64,000 nt of DNA from Drosophila miranda. Lineage: Eukaryota; Arthropoda; Insecta; Diptera; Drosophilidae. The DNA lies in contig NC_046676.1 in the NCBI RefSeq assembly GCF_003369915.1, forward strand, positions 24,056,001 to 24,120,000, in the 5' to 3' direction. Shown here one piece after another: positions 40,174 to 53,604 of this stretch (position 1 is the stretch's first letter; each line of letters begins with the position of its first letter). Both the position numbers and the translations under genes were made by a program. The notes below the pieces were generated by a model. The model ran no database searches. It was not told the origin of the DNA and worked only from the letters and a program-made list of their open reading frames with translations.

Positions 40174-43100
40174 ATGTCGCAAAAACACCAGAAGCAGTCC
40201 TACCAACCGCTCCCCACCGCCGCGGCCGCCATGGACAATCCGGCGATGACCCAGAGCAGTAGCAGTAGTGGCGGCAGTAATGAAAATGTCGCCAACATAC
40301 CTCCGACTTACTCGTCACAACAGTTGATGCCCTCGGATTCCGACAGCATGGAAGAGGAGCGTCAGCTACGTCCCACTGGAACTGCAGCCAACCTCGGTGC
40401 CGGCCTTGGTTTACCGACCGTGCCCACGCGCCTCTCCGCGGTCGGCCGGTCGCAATGGTTTACCGTTTCCGTGCTTTGCTTTGTCAATCTCATCAACTAT
40501 ATGGACCGCTTCACGATTGCGGGTAAGTGCTCTCTTTCTTCTTGACAGCATTCTCAGAAAAGCCGTTACTCCCAAAAAGCGAGGGCTAGTGATTGTGACG
40601 TCAGTTGTTGTTATTTACTTAAAAGATAAGGAAAAAGTATTGTTGATGATAGAAAAACAGCCGTTCTTATATGAATATTATTGTGAAGTACAGGGTCGGG
40701 TCTGTCGAGAATTGCCAACAGAATCGTACGAGTTGTGTATGTGATAAACGCCTTTGGGGATGACTAATCAGCGTTTACATTTATTTTTGAATCATCCGAT
40801 TCGAAAACACGGACATACATATGAGCACACTCATTTGGATACTTTTTTTATCGCTTGCTAATAATATAGCTATTTGCTTCCTCTCTTTGGGTACATTTCC
40901 ACGGGAAATCAATCAAATCGGGGGTGCGATATCAGCACCTGACCATGGGGTGGGGGCACCAAAGGCTGAGCCTCAAGTGGCTCCCGCCCGCGTGACAATT
41001 GACAGAAATCGTATGTTATGGAAGTAAACTCCCCTCTCCTCAAATATCATCTAATTCCTGGGTAATTGTTTGTGCTCTTATGCGGGTCTTTCCAAGTTTT
41101 CAGCTTCATTTTGATACTAAAACAATAATTTGTGGGATTGAGTGCTTCCTTCGGCGTGCAAGACGAGAAATAATGATACCAGCCAAGTGTCAAATTGTCT
41201 AAATTCCTAGTAATTGACATGATTCGAATAGAATCTTTGTGTTAAAATGCGGGCCTCTAAACTTTCAAAAGAAACAATAGCAATGCCACCGTTTCGAATA
41301 GCTACAATTCTGAAGTAATCGTCTACATTGTTTCTTTGCGGCTCAATGCGGGTCAGCTTTGGTCTTGGATCGTTGTGTCATTTCAGTGGAATTTCTCCCA
41401 AGTTGGATTGAGGATCAAGTGCAATGGGGATTTTTAGTTATCAAGAAAACAAAGGAAGGAAATAAAACAGTAACTTTATTATTTATAGAGCTCTCTCGAC
41501 GCCGATTGCCAGGTGCAACAGGTTACGTGTATGACGTGCCGTCGTCGGGGGCGGCCCCTAGAAATGGGACGGGTGGCTGGTTACACAAGTCGTATAGCTG
41601 TGCAACTGGTTAATTTCCGCACACAAATACCCATAGTTTGCATTTCACATTAACGATCTTGGAAAAGTCTCTGGTCTCTGAACCTGAACTTTGCCAATTG
41701 CGATATCAGCGAAAACTCTTAGCCAAGCCAAACGCACACCAAGGTCAACAGATAAATTATTTTTCACAATTTGCACTTCCAGGGAGATTAAATGTAAAGA
41801 CAGTTGATTGATTGATATAGAATCGATCACAAATTGATTTTAAACTCATGTGTTGATATTTTAACCCCTTTGTAGTAAGCTTTTAATGGGTAATGAGTGG
41901 CCCAAATGCCTAATATATGTATATGTATGTACATACTCGGATATGTGGTGTATCGTATGACTTTTAATCAAGCAAAGTCGGTCCCGTCAGACAGGAAGCG
42001 GATTTTCACCGAATTCTTTACCGAAAGGGCGATAACATTTACATTTAAAGCTTCCAATGAGTCCATCATCCATCATTTGCACTCACTCGCACTCATTTTG
42101 GGGGGCCTCACTCATTCATTGACTCTCATTCTCTCTGCCGCACGAGCGCCCACTATCTTATTTGCTGACTTCCACGCAAATTCATATTTGCATACCCTTG
42201 AAAACAGGGTATTATAGCTTTGATCAGGTGCCTGTAACTACCAGTATTTTCCAGATTTCCGAAAGCTTTCCATCCCTTTCTCCAATTGGCAAGGGTATAA
42301 AATCGTTGGCCTTAGAGCCTGCTTTCCTGAATTTTTCATATTTTGCTTGTGCCTCTAATTAATTAGGAAAAATTTTGTATATTTAGAACAAAAACTAAAA
42401 TAACGGCTATCACATCTCTTCTCTCCAGTCGTGTCTTATCAGTTTCAGTGGGGCGCAGCTGGTGGGGCCAGCGGCCATGGGACACGTGTCGGGAATTTGT
42501 TTAAACAATTTCGCATTGATTAGATTGGCAGTTTCGTGGGTTATTTATTTACTTTTTGGTTGGCCTTTTGTGTGAATTTCAACATTTTCCACATAGATAA
42601 ATAAGCAACAATGCATTTACTGTTAGCTATATGCATATTTTTATATATATGTACATGTATATATACATATGATGTCTGTCAAGTTCAACGTGATGCATCT
42701 AATTAATATTTTAAGTACGTCTTGGCCTTTGCGAACGACCCCCGACTTTGCTATGGCCTGATATTATCTCTACTCTTTTCGGTCGAGGTATTCGCTAACT
42801 TTTGGCAAAAAGCCTTTAAGGTTCCTTTAAATGGTGGTTCTTGTTGACACCGAAGTGAACTTTGGATCAAAGATATTCTGCTGGTACAGGAATCGGTTAT
42901 TTTGGTCGCCAGATATGTAGTCTAAATGAACGACACATATGTATCTCTACATAGATCTGTTGTGCCATGCCTCCTACGTAATTTTCTTGGCCACCTTCCA
43001 AGGCGCCAAATAGAACAATTGTCGTTGTCCAATTGATTGCAAACAGTTGGTTGGCTTATAGGATCTGCAATGTGATAAAGAGTATCTTTTGCAACCATAT

Positions 43101-44119
43101 TGAGGTGTTTGTTTTTTCTCTTATTTCGATTTCATTATGCGCTTATTTTGCATTTCGTTCAAAGTCGCTGAGTTTGTTTTTATGTCCACTTGAAATGTTT
43201 TCTCAACAAAGTGTTTAGGGTACACACCGAAAAACTTTCCATTTTGTTGCCTTCATGGTTGGAGAAAGAAATAAACAAAATGAGATGAAACCTTGACACA
43301 CCGAAGTGACGTATACCCTTGGATGTACGTATGTATGTACATATATGAATATTAACAGAAATATTAGACAGCGGAATGCATATGCATGGATTTGGTTAGG
43401 AAAATACCATTGGCTGTACAGAACCTTTCCCAATTCGTATTTAGGCACACCCGTTCCATAATACTTTTGTGCATTGGGTCTTGCATTATGCAGAGTTTGT
43501 TGCAGTTTTTGTAGTTGTTGGATTTTGCACTATTTTGCAGCGTCACTGATTCTATTGTGGCCTTTTTCGGTTCAACGAACTGCAGAGTCAGGGCGGTGGC
43601 AGTCGGCGACTTGCAAAATAGACATTTGCCTCGAAATTGAATTAACCAGAAACCCGGAGTCACAATACGAATAACCATAATACAATCTAGTTAATCGGTC
43701 AGTCGCCTGTTGGGGTAGGGAAGGGAATGTCTATGTGAATGCGGTAAACAGGGAAATGTAGGGACGTTTTCTAAGTTTTGTTTGTAAGCTTTCACAATTG
43801 ATTTCCATTTGTGTTTATTTCCACCTGCCCCAAAAATGAAAGTTTTTCTCTGCAGCGAAAGTGTCTGTCGCGCTGCTCCGCCTTTCAGGTGCAAGAGCAC
43901 TCCAAATATCAACCCAAGTGTCTTTTAAATATCCCGGATTGGTTAATCATTGTCCGATTTTAAAGCTTACGCGGCAGATATCGCGTGATATTCAAGGCCA
44001 ACGTCACCAGACACACACAGAGAGCGCAGAGAAGAGGATGAGCGACGCGACGAGCGGGACAATCACTTTCAGTCCAACAGCTTTTTCATTCATGGTAATG
44101 AGGTGGCTTCCACCCCTTC

Positions 44120-44160
<41 letters not shown>

Positions 44161-47100
44161 ATAACATTTAATGACTAGACGTAGTAGTAGCAACAGTCTC
44201 CGACCTCCCCCCTTTTGGCCAGGTCCCCTGTCTACAGTACGTTTCGGCAGTGTAAGAATATGATACTGTATCAATTATTCAAACCGATTTGGCTATCAAA
44301 GAGAGCCATTGGCTTTTTGTTATGCGACGTACTGTCTTGTGCTAAATAAAAGAGAGCAAACAAGAGTGCCGCAGAGGCCGAGAGGTTGAGAGAGTCAAAC
44401 TGGTTCTTAAATGGCCAGAACCGGCAACGAAGAAAAACACGTACAGACGTAGGCAGAGGAGACTTGACTTCTGAGTTTACTGCTGCTGCAGTGCCCCCAA
44501 GGCAGCGCCCCGTCTGACGGCCCCAGCTGGCAAAGAATGCCATAAACACTCGGCATTCCTTATGCGGGAACCCGATTACACCTCGTGTATGGGAGGGAAA
44601 GACCCCACTTTACCACACCACACACTACTATTTTTCTATCGCGCTTTCCGTCTGTCCCCACAACCCCCTCTGCCATTCCACTCCCATCGCATATCGCAAT
44701 GCATTGCACACACACACAAGCACACACTGTTTATCGCGTGGCGTCCTCCAACCATTACGTCACTGGGCAAACAAAAGCTCTGATTGGTCGAAAAACATCG
44801 TACGATAAATTTCTCAAAGCGAAACGAGCAAAAAGAGACCCAGAAAATGAAATAATTAAAAAGCAAACGCTGATTCACGTCCCTCTTCGTGCCACGTTCG
44901 CCTAAGCATTCGGCTCCGCTCGGCTAAAGTTCGTTGGGGGTTCGTTCGGCCCACAACTTGTTGAGCTTTTGCTCGTCTCCCGCTGTTGTTTGTGTTGTCT
45001 CTGTGCGGTGCAATTACCGGCTTTTGATCTCTCTCTCTCTCTTCTGTCTTTGCTCTCTCGATTGTCACTTTATTTTTGGGTGCTCGAGCACTTTTTTTGT
45101 AGACCATTTGACCGCGTACATTGGCCCCGTACGCTGACGGGGGGCTTAAAAGCCATGCTTGAGCTGCAAGTAGAATGTAGGAAATAGCGTTAGATGCTCA
45201 AACAGTTATTGGCGGAGGTCGTTTTGGCCATTAATGCGGCTTGCACATCCGTTTGATAATGAATCTTTAAACGATGCGACGAAACGTGCCGCCCGGTTGT
45301 CTTTGCATGAAACGGAAATAAACGGCTATTTGTAGGCGAAGGTGATTCATAATATTAAAATTCATCTTTGGGCTCGTCTTGACACGGATTGAGATACTCT
45401 CGTATATGTGTACATACATACTTATGTATTTATTTCGAAAGCGGGGAAGCCCATATCAAGATGCATCTGATAGCAGTGCGATATTCCTAATAGATCGAGC
45501 GATTTGCATTATTTACTAACAAGTCTTGGTATACCCATTTTTAGCCACTCATAGTGATTGATTTTGCCACTTTCTGCTGCTTTTAGTTTGGTTGTTTTAA
45601 CATTTTAACGAGTCACGGTGAAGAGGAGTGACTGTGGGACTGTGTGACTGTGGCGTGCTAATTGAGGAAGGCACCACCGGCACCTCTCACCACTCCCATC
45701 GAATCCCATGGGGCTTACGTAAAGCACTCGAATATAGCATATTAACAATTTATTTATTTGGACAATTAGCGTCTACTGGTGTTTGAAATAGGTAGTACAC
45801 ACCATAAAATATCATACATACAATATTTATGTATACATCACGCGCTCCCAAGTTGTATCAATATTAAAATTCTTTTAATTCCTTGCAGGGGTTCTGAAGG
45901 ATGTGCAAAACGACTTTCAAATTGGCAACGATAGTGCGGGACTCCTGCAGACGGTCTTTGTCATATCGTACATGGTCTGTGCGCCAGTCTTTGGCTATCT
46001 GGGGGATCGGTACTCCCGGCCGTGGATCATGTCCGTGGGCGTGGCCCTATGGTGCACCACCACGCTGTTGGGCTCGTACATGGAGAGCTTCGGCTGGTTC
46101 ATCACGTTCCGGGCTCTGGTAGGGATCGGCGAGGCCTCTTACAGCACGATAGCGCCTACGATAATATCGGACCTCTTCGTGGACCACATGCGCTCCAAGA
46201 TGCTGGCGATGTTTTACTTTGCCATTCCTGTCGGCTCCGGTATGGGGTAAGTTCTATGACCCACAGCGGCGGCAGTAACGGTGCTGGAGAGTAAACAGGG
46301 GTCTTATCAGTGGATCGTCTGGGTGTTGCGTCTTCGACTTTGTCACTCCTCGAGAATCCGTTATCAGCTGCTGACAACAGCAGATCGGGTGCAAAGTTTG
46401 TCTTGGGGCTCGACTCAAGGGGATGCTCTAATCAGCGTAGCGTGAGAAAAGTCACGTGACTTCACCCGGATCACCTTCAATTAAAAGTGGAACTGGAAAC
46501 TGGAATTGAAATTGATTTATTTTTGGAACGAAGAGATGGCTTGGCCTTAATTCAATTAAAGTGGGGTCAATTGGGAGGGGGGCCTGTTGCGTTGATTGAA
46601 ATTTATGCGCCGCGCCAATTGGCAGCCAATGCAATGGCGGACCAAGAGTCAACTAATCGCAATCAACTCTAATATGTTCTCTTCTAACCCTTCCAGATAT
46701 ATTGTCGGCTCGAAGACGGCTCACCTGGCCAACAACTGGCGCTGGGCGCTGCGCGTGACCCCCATCCTGGGCGTGGCTGCAGTCCTGTTGATTATGCTGA
46801 TCAAGGATCCGGAGCGCGGCCAAAGCGAGGGCTCCCACAGCATGGAGGCCACCTCCTACAAAAAGGACATCAAGGAGCTGCTCAAGAACCGCTCGTTCAT
46901 GCTCTCCACGGCCGGATTCACGTGCGTGGCCTTTGTGGCCGGAGCACTGTCCTGGTGGGGACCCTCCTTCATCTACCTAGGCATGAAGATGCAGCCGGGC
47001 AACGAGAACATCGTTCAGGACGAGTAAGTGTACAATCCTCCCCCTGCTTCCCTGCTTCCCTGCCCCCAATGTCCCCGAAATTCCCCAATCGAGCTCGGCG

Positions 47101-50100
47101 CCTTATACCTTTACCTCTGGTTCTATCATCGAAGCATCTCGTACAAGTTCGGAATAGTGGCGATGGTGGCGGGCCTAATCGGAGTCCCGATGGGCTCCGT
47201 GCTCGCCCAGCGACTGCGCAGTCGCATGGAGAACTGTGACCCGTACATCTGTGCCGGAGGACTACTGGTATCCGCGCCCATGGTGTTTGCTGCTCTGGTG
47301 GTGTCGCGGACGAGCGGATCGCTGTGCTTCTTCTTCGTGTTTCTGGCCCAGGTGGCCCTCAACCTGTGCTGGTCCATTGTGGCCGACATTCTGCTGGTAA
47401 GCTGGCCGAAAATCGTTTCTTAACAGAAGCAACAGCAGCAAAAGCAGCCACAACAACGAAAGCCGATTACTAATGCGCTCATCCCCAACCCCCAAGCTCG
47501 CAGAACAGTTTATACTCTCCGCCTAAACTTTCTTTCAAAAACTAACCTGTTCTATCCCTCCAATTCCAAAATTTTCCCCCCAATCCCAGCGTTGCATTCA
47601 ATTTCGGAGTGATCACAATGGTGGCGGGCCTGTTGGGCGTGCCGCTGGGCTCGTTCTTGTCACAGTATCTGGTGAAGCGATACCAATCGGCGGATCCGGT
47701 GATCTGCGCCTTTGGCCTGCTGCTCAGCGCCCCGCTACTGTTCGGCGCTTGCCTGATGGTGTCGTCCCACGAGCTGGGCACCTATTTGCTAATATTTTTC
47801 GGACAGTTAGCTTTAAATTTGAATTGGGCGGTTGTGGCGGACATCTTGCTGGTAAGCCGAAAGGGAGAGACACCTACCTCCTCCAAAAATTTCTCCAGTC
47901 TTGCTTTTGTAATCTTGCACTCACTTTTTGTTTAAATATCAGTATCGTAACTGTAATTACAACACGTACAACACGTAATCTTAATATTAACTTTTTACTG
48001 TTATAATGAGAACACTATCACACCCACCCACCCACACACACACACACACACATACACACAGCATGCTTACACTCACATTCTAACCAATATACATTTTTGT
48101 GTTCTCCTCCGCATCCTGTCTTACCGGTGGTGGTCGTTGTCCCTGTCAGAGAGAGCCTAAAAGGAGTCTTAACTCTAGGGAGTGGTACTGAATTAATAAC
48201 CCCTTAAATGGTGCACATTTCAAAAACCTTGAATTTATTATAATATTCTAGTCTTTTACTTTAAACTTATATTTCCCTTAAAGATGTGGCTCTTTTGCAA
48301 CTATCTTAAAGCTGATAAATGCACTGTCCCTTTTTTTCCCTTGTACCCCCCAGAGAGAGAGTTGACATTTCTTCTTATTACCTTTCTTCTTCTTTCTTTT
48401 TTTTTTTGCAAATGTAAAGCTCATCTTTATTCTTTTATATTCTGCTCCTTGGCATTTTCCACCCCTCTACGCCAGCTGATGGTTGTCTGGGGGTGAAAGA
48501 GAGTGTGACTGCCACCCCCAGACACTTGCAACTTGGAATAAATTTCATCACACTCAACCCCCCAATGGGTAATGGGATGGCAACCTTATTACAGTCCCTC
48601 ATGGTACACAACCCACAAGTGCAAGCCAACGCGTCATACCCGGCATACCCCCCATAACCCCCATACCCCAATGAAGATAAAATGTCGAAATTTTCGTATT
48701 TATATTGTACGCTTCTGTCTGGCAGTTTTTGGGGTTATCTGCACTGGCGAGTCACGTTTGCTGGCTGCCAACTGATAAGCGAGAGATAGTCGCACTCCAG
48801 TCACACATATAGATACGCACTAGTAGATACTCTGTCAATCAGATATTGGTTGGTTCTTGATTACTTTGATTTCGGTACGATTCGATAAAGAACCTTTAAC
48901 GAAAGTTGATAAGCAGAATTCATGATCGATTCGATAGTAGATTTATGATTTAGTTAACTACGTATATGGTATACCTAATTCAAGAACGTATTCCATTTAT
49001 GTATGACCTTATGTTTGATACTTGACCCAATTCGACCCTGAAGGGGTATTTCCATTTCAGATAATGATATAATCCGTATCTTGTAAGATTAAACTTCTTA
49101 TCTGTGCTCTACTTCAGAACTCGAGTCATACAATTTCCACCACTTAAACTTAGCTAAGAGCCATAGGCATCTATAAGATTCCTACTTGGGAGCTTCGTCT
49201 GCCTTGTGAATGGTCAGGGAGAGCTGTTTAAACAGCTGATGTGCGCAACCTATGCGCCAAGATAGTGGATACTACTCGTAGTATGTAAATATATATTCGT
49301 ACTGTGTCCAAAGCCACTTGAGTACTCGCAGACGTAATACTTTCAAGTGGTATGTATGTATGTTATGTGGCCTGTTCTAAATTTGGCAGTACGTCAGACC
49401 ATACTATACATATGTATGTATGTGTATATACTATACGTACACCCCTCTCAATGCATTATACTATTTTATTTTATTTGGTTCCGAGTCTCTTTTTCACCAC
49501 GCACTTGATTTGAGTGTATGCTTCTCGCTTTTTTGTTGCCTTTTTGGCATTGCAAAATGATTCCGTTCCGTGACAAAAATAAGCAATCGAAAATGATTAT
49601 CCAACCCAAAAGAGACCCAATGGTGGCGCTATTTTAATTGGTTCAGATAAGGAGCTTTGATTAGAAACCGGGTTTATCTAGGGTTTTCACTGGAATGGGA
49701 ATGGAATGACCTACACCAAAGTTAGATCTTTCGAGAATGTCTGCAGAAATCATAGGTTTGCTTTGCATAATTTCAGCTTCCTCTTTAGCACACATCTAAA
49801 AAAAACACACACACGCACACCTCCCAACACACACACTCTATTGTAATTATAACAGTAAAAACTTAATTTTGCTTGAAAGAAACTCGAAAGTTAATCAATC
49901 AAAATTGGTAGATCAACAAAACAATGCCACAATCAAACAATTCAAGGACTTTCCACCCAGTAGTTGATGTCCGTATATCCTTCAATGCCGATCGGCATAA
50001 TATAGAGAGCCATAACGGTAAATTCTACATGTCGAAAGTACCGCTAGCAGCGCCAGAACTGTTCCCAGGGGCACGCTCGCCAGTGTTCCCAAATGCCGCC

Positions 50101-52292
50101 ATTGTTGACACGAACCTGCACGCGAATTGGGGCGGGAGCCCGTTCCTTATCCCCCGCATTGCCAAGTGGCTCCATCTGTGGCGAGCTTTTGGCAGCATCG
50201 CAGCTTGTTTGATTGTGGCTGCTTCTTGCACACACGTACACGTACACGTACTCTAGAACTCACGCACACCTACGCACCCTAATCGATTTGATTAAACATT
50301 TTTGGTTGTGGTCTTGGCTTAAAAAATTCCATTGCATTGTTTTGTTTTGATGTTGTTGTTGGTAAAACCGCTGTTGGCTTAAATTAAACATTGATCAATC
50401 AAAATTAAACTAATATATAGTGACATATCCATAATTCCCCACATCCCATACACATTATGTTTATGTACAATTCATCCACCCCATCCACACAAGTAACAGG
50501 ACCCCACTCAAGAATCAATAACTGTTTCTTCCCATACTCCAAGCTAGGGCCCCCCATAATATAAACAATGGACCACATTGTTTCATCAACATTAGAATCA
50601 CGCCACTCTAGAGAAATCGATTCTTTAGAATCACGCCACTCATGAGGACCAATCAATGCTAGACATAAAACCAAGAAGTATCACATTCCTAGCTCCGTCA
50701 TGTAATGCAACACCGATCGCCAGCAATGGATGCCTTTCATCAAAGCCGACGCATCCCCAAATATCGATCCAGGCACGTACGCCACCGACACGAAGATGCA
50801 GCCGAGCAAAGCAACGCCCGAAGCCAGAGTCGGGAGTTCCAAGAGAAGGGCTCATGGAAACTCACTGATGAAAGGCATCCACTGCTGGCGATCGGTGTTG
50901 CATTACATGACGGAGCTAGGAATGTGATACTTCTTGGTTTTATGTCTAGCATTGATTGGTCCTCATGAGTGGCGTGATTCTAAAGAATCGATTTCTCTAG
51001 AGTGGCGTGATTCTAATGTTGATGAAACAATTTGGTCCATTGTTTATATTATGGGGGGCCCTAGCTTGGAGTATGGGAAGAAACAGTTATTGATTCTTGA
51101 GTGGGGTCCTGTTACTTGTGTGGATGGGGTGGATGAATTGCACATAAACATAATGTGTATGGGATGTGGGGAATTATGGATATGTCACTATATATATTTT
51201 CCCTCGTGATGCAGTATGTAGTGGTGCCTACGCGTCGTTCCACAGCGGAGGCCTTCCAAATACTCATCTCCCACGCCCTGGGTGATGCCGGCAGTCCCTA
51301 TCTTGTGGGAGCGGTAAGTTTTATGATCTCTTAGCTGTGGAAACCCATTACTTATACCTATGTATATGCTTATTTGTACCCTTTTCAGATGTCGGAGGTC
51401 ATCATGAAGCATCTGCGCAAGCATCCCGACGCTTCGGGCTTGACAAATGAACTGCAAAGCATGTCCCAGGTGCTGGAGGCGCAACTCGTCAATGCCACGG
51501 AAGTGGCCACGATAGTGGCCTCGGAGGCTATCCATTCGTTACAAACTAATCTAACAAAGTCAGTTGACAAGCTGGCAGAACAAGTGGGTTTTGGAAGTTC
51601 TTTCTATACTGGACTATCTTAACTTTTGCTATTCCCGCAGTTTACGGAACTCGAGCAGTTTGAGGGACTTCAGTACGCGCTGTTCTCTACCAGCTTCGTG
51701 GAGGTGCTGGGCGGCATCTTCTTCCTGTTCACCGCCTGCTTCATACTCAAGGACAAATACAAGGCCGCGCAAAGTGTAGCTGGTAAGGATCACCCATGAG
51801 TCCGATGCTCTAGCACATGTGTCCTCTATCTATCTCGTTGGCAATCTTCTGTCAATTTCGGATCTTTTGTTTTGATTCTGTTGGTTTCGGCAGGCGATAA
51901 GGGACTAGCAGTGGCAGCGAAAGACGTCGAGTCTGTCAATTCGGACTGTCTCGTCCTGTACACTGACATTGCCCTGCGGGAACGCGCGTGATAATGTAAG
52001 GCGCCCTCGAAATAAACCTATTTTGGCTTCAGATCCCATAAGGTGGGTTCCTCTAAATTCTCGTTTCGTTATACGTTCTGTTCTGCGTGCCTTTCATCGT
52101 TCAGCGTTGCGTTCTACTAATTCGACATGACCGCAAGGCCTGCCCTAACATCCAAATTGTCCTCAGTCCTCAGACATGGCTTTTCATATGTGTTCCTTCG
52201 CTTAATGGGATATATCTAATGAATTGTATTTCTTTCTCGATTTTACAGATGCTCAGGATCAGCACCAGCAGCGGGGCAACCAGATTGCCTAA
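40174..52292 (+). CDS. spin: Spinster, lysosomal MFS lipid transporter
   Basis: Exons: 40174-40522, 45889-46246, 46697-47023, then either 47135-47396 or 47590-47851, then 51215-51313, 51389-51583, 51641-51782, and a last exon 51894-51991 or 52249-52292. All combinations keep frame and give about 609 or 591 residues. The N-terminus is Ser/Gln-rich and cytosolic; membrane segments start at [23 protein letters not shown], and the MFS loop [13 protein letters not shown] with DRYSR follows TM2, about twelve segments in all. Spin resides in late endosomes/lysosomes, where it exports lysophospholipid/sphingoid lipids, and controls autophagic lysosome reformation and synaptic growth. The first intron is 5.4 kb. 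The two 262-nt exons are alternatives for one segment. Confidence 0.95.
40523..45888 (+). other. spin intron 1
   Basis: 5.4 kb with no embedded gene recognised. It holds a (CT)n/GAGA-type tract at about 44126-44158, short CATA/TATG runs, and a fragment near 42188-42300 (CATACCCTTGAAAACAGGGT, later GGCAAGGGTATA) that looks like the end of a dispersed repeat. ORFs in it have no coding signature. Confidence 0.6.
47135..47396 (+). CDS. spin: spin alternative exon A
   Basis: 262-nt exon, acceptor ATCGAAG and donor GTAAGC. Encodes [20 protein letters not shown]... to VADILL, two to three late membrane segments. Same length, phase and boundaries as exon B 193 bp downstream, so inclusion of both would shift the frame. 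Confidence 0.85.
47590..47851 (+). CDS. spin: spin alternative exon B
   Basis: 262-nt paralogue of exon A with acceptor TCCCAG and donor GTAAGC. Encodes [20 protein letters not shown]... to VADILL. About half the residues differ from exon A, mostly in the loops ([11 protein letters not shown] versus [11 protein letters not shown]) and the following helix. Confidence 0.85.
47852..50418 (+). other. spin intron between alternative exons and exon 51215, left part
   Basis: 2.6 kb, no gene recognised. Contains a CACACCCA/CA microsatellite near 48016-48060 and many TATG/CATA runs. ORF 49924-50256 has no motif or splice support. Confidence 0.5.
50419..51189. mobile_element. 771-bp foldback DNA element with 324-bp terminal inverted repeats
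   Basis: The left arm 50419-50742 and right arm 50866-51189 are inverted copies that differ at only about three positions, around a 123-bp unique centre. The termini are AGTGACATATCC...GGATATGTCACT. The flanks are AT-rich (ATAT on both sides), so a 4-bp or TA duplication is possible but ambiguous. No transposase ORF; the ORFs across it are arm mirror images. It reads as a non-autonomous foldback/MITE-like element, and the high arm identity suggests a recent insertion or arm homogenisation. Family not recognised. Its right end is 25 bp before a spin exon. Confidence 0.8.
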
Positions 52293-53155
52293 TACCAGCC
52301 TATCCTGGAAGTTATGCTGCGCACTCAGAGCACTGATGGCATTTTGGGTGAACTCATACTGACTGAAAATCATCTTTAATTTAATCTCCACACACACACG
52401 CACACCACGGATTGGTTTCATTTGGAATTTGGATAATGTGTAGCCCTACGTAGGATACATGCTCAATTTCCTATCAGAAGGGAAAGGACAGATAGCCACG
52501 ACATCCATACATACCTAAACAGTTCAGTTATGTAGATATATACATACATACACTCTCAATCATCCACTCCCAAACTCGCGAGTCATATACTTCTTATTGG
52601 TTCATTTTACCTGTAAACGATAATTTACGTAGTCGTAGATAGACCTAGTTCTGGTATTTTAGTCTAAAGAAAAATTAAAATGGAAAAAAAATACAAAATA
52701 AAACAAGCAAACACTTCATGCGATTTCGAGGATGTTCTCCATTAGGCGGCCACTGCTCTCCTCTCCAATCAAGACCGAAACTGTTGTAAATAGGTCAAGA
52801 ACCCTATCCTATTAAGTGGCAGAAGCACCGAACCGCACGGATTATCTCAGGCAACGTATGGAACGCATGGAGTGTCGATTGTTGCGATATTTATATACAA
52901 TAAGCTACACATTTAGAGTATAATATATGAATACATTTGATTTGTAAATATGGATACGCATTGGGCCATTGTATAAGTGCATAGTCTCTATAGATAATCA
53001 AGCTAATCGTAATTCTGTAATTTTATTTTAACTATAACTTTAATCGTAATCTTAACTCTAGATAGATTTGTGTAACAAATTGAATGAAATATCTGCACCC
53101 TCAACTATTACTGAATATTACAAGCTAACTATTTAAACAAATGGAAAAAATCCTT
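52293..53155 (+). other. spin 3' untranslated region and flank
   Basis: Non-coding, with several AATAAA/ATTAAA-like signals (for example AAAATAAAAC near 52695). TACATA microsatellite near 52535-52552. Confidence 0.5.
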
Positions 53156-53159
53156 TTAG

Positions 53160-53408
53160 CTACAGAATTAATCTTCTGGGATCATATATGTTTTTGATGT
53201 TAACTCTTAGTCCAATGTTAGCCACTTCAAAACTGAAATAGAAAGCGACAAAAAGACTGCAAATAATCAAAATCGATATTCGTCTTAGGAATAACCCAAA
53301 GATAGGGCAAACAAATATGTGACAAATATGATTTGACAATTGAGGACTACTGGGGCAATAAAGAATTTTCAAAAAAATAATACCCAATGTACTTATTTCG
53401 TTTGACAT
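53160..53408 (-). CDS. Possible small membrane protein ORF
   Basis: An intronless 82-codon frame on the minus strand with one long hydrophobic stretch (ISILIICSLFVAFYFSF). It starts about 130 bp from, and divergent to, the weak gene at 53605. There are also acceptor-like TTTGCAG and TTTCAG sites within it, so it may be an intron-containing or chance frame. No family recognised. Confidence 0.22.
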   Translation of the reverse strand: MSNEISTLGIIFLKILYCPSSPQLSNHICHIFVCPIFGLFLRRISILIICSLFVAFYFSFEVANIGLRVNIKNIYDPRRLIL

Positions 53409-53604
53409 TTTCGAACGGAGGGAGTTGGTAACAACCCAGCCCGGCTGATAATCGGACTAGTCTGCGTCGGACCATATGTATATGTTACATGTGAAATATA
53501 CACATATATGTATTTTATATTCATTGATAAGAAATACTTATATGCGAATCAGGGATCTGTTCAATGCGGAACCAAGCCCTGAATACTGTCGACTAAGCGA
53601 ATCT

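Noticed and set aside
50640-51209. ORFs of 70-91 codons in the foldback element as transposase
   Set aside because: They are mirror images produced by the inverted arms, with no catalytic motif.
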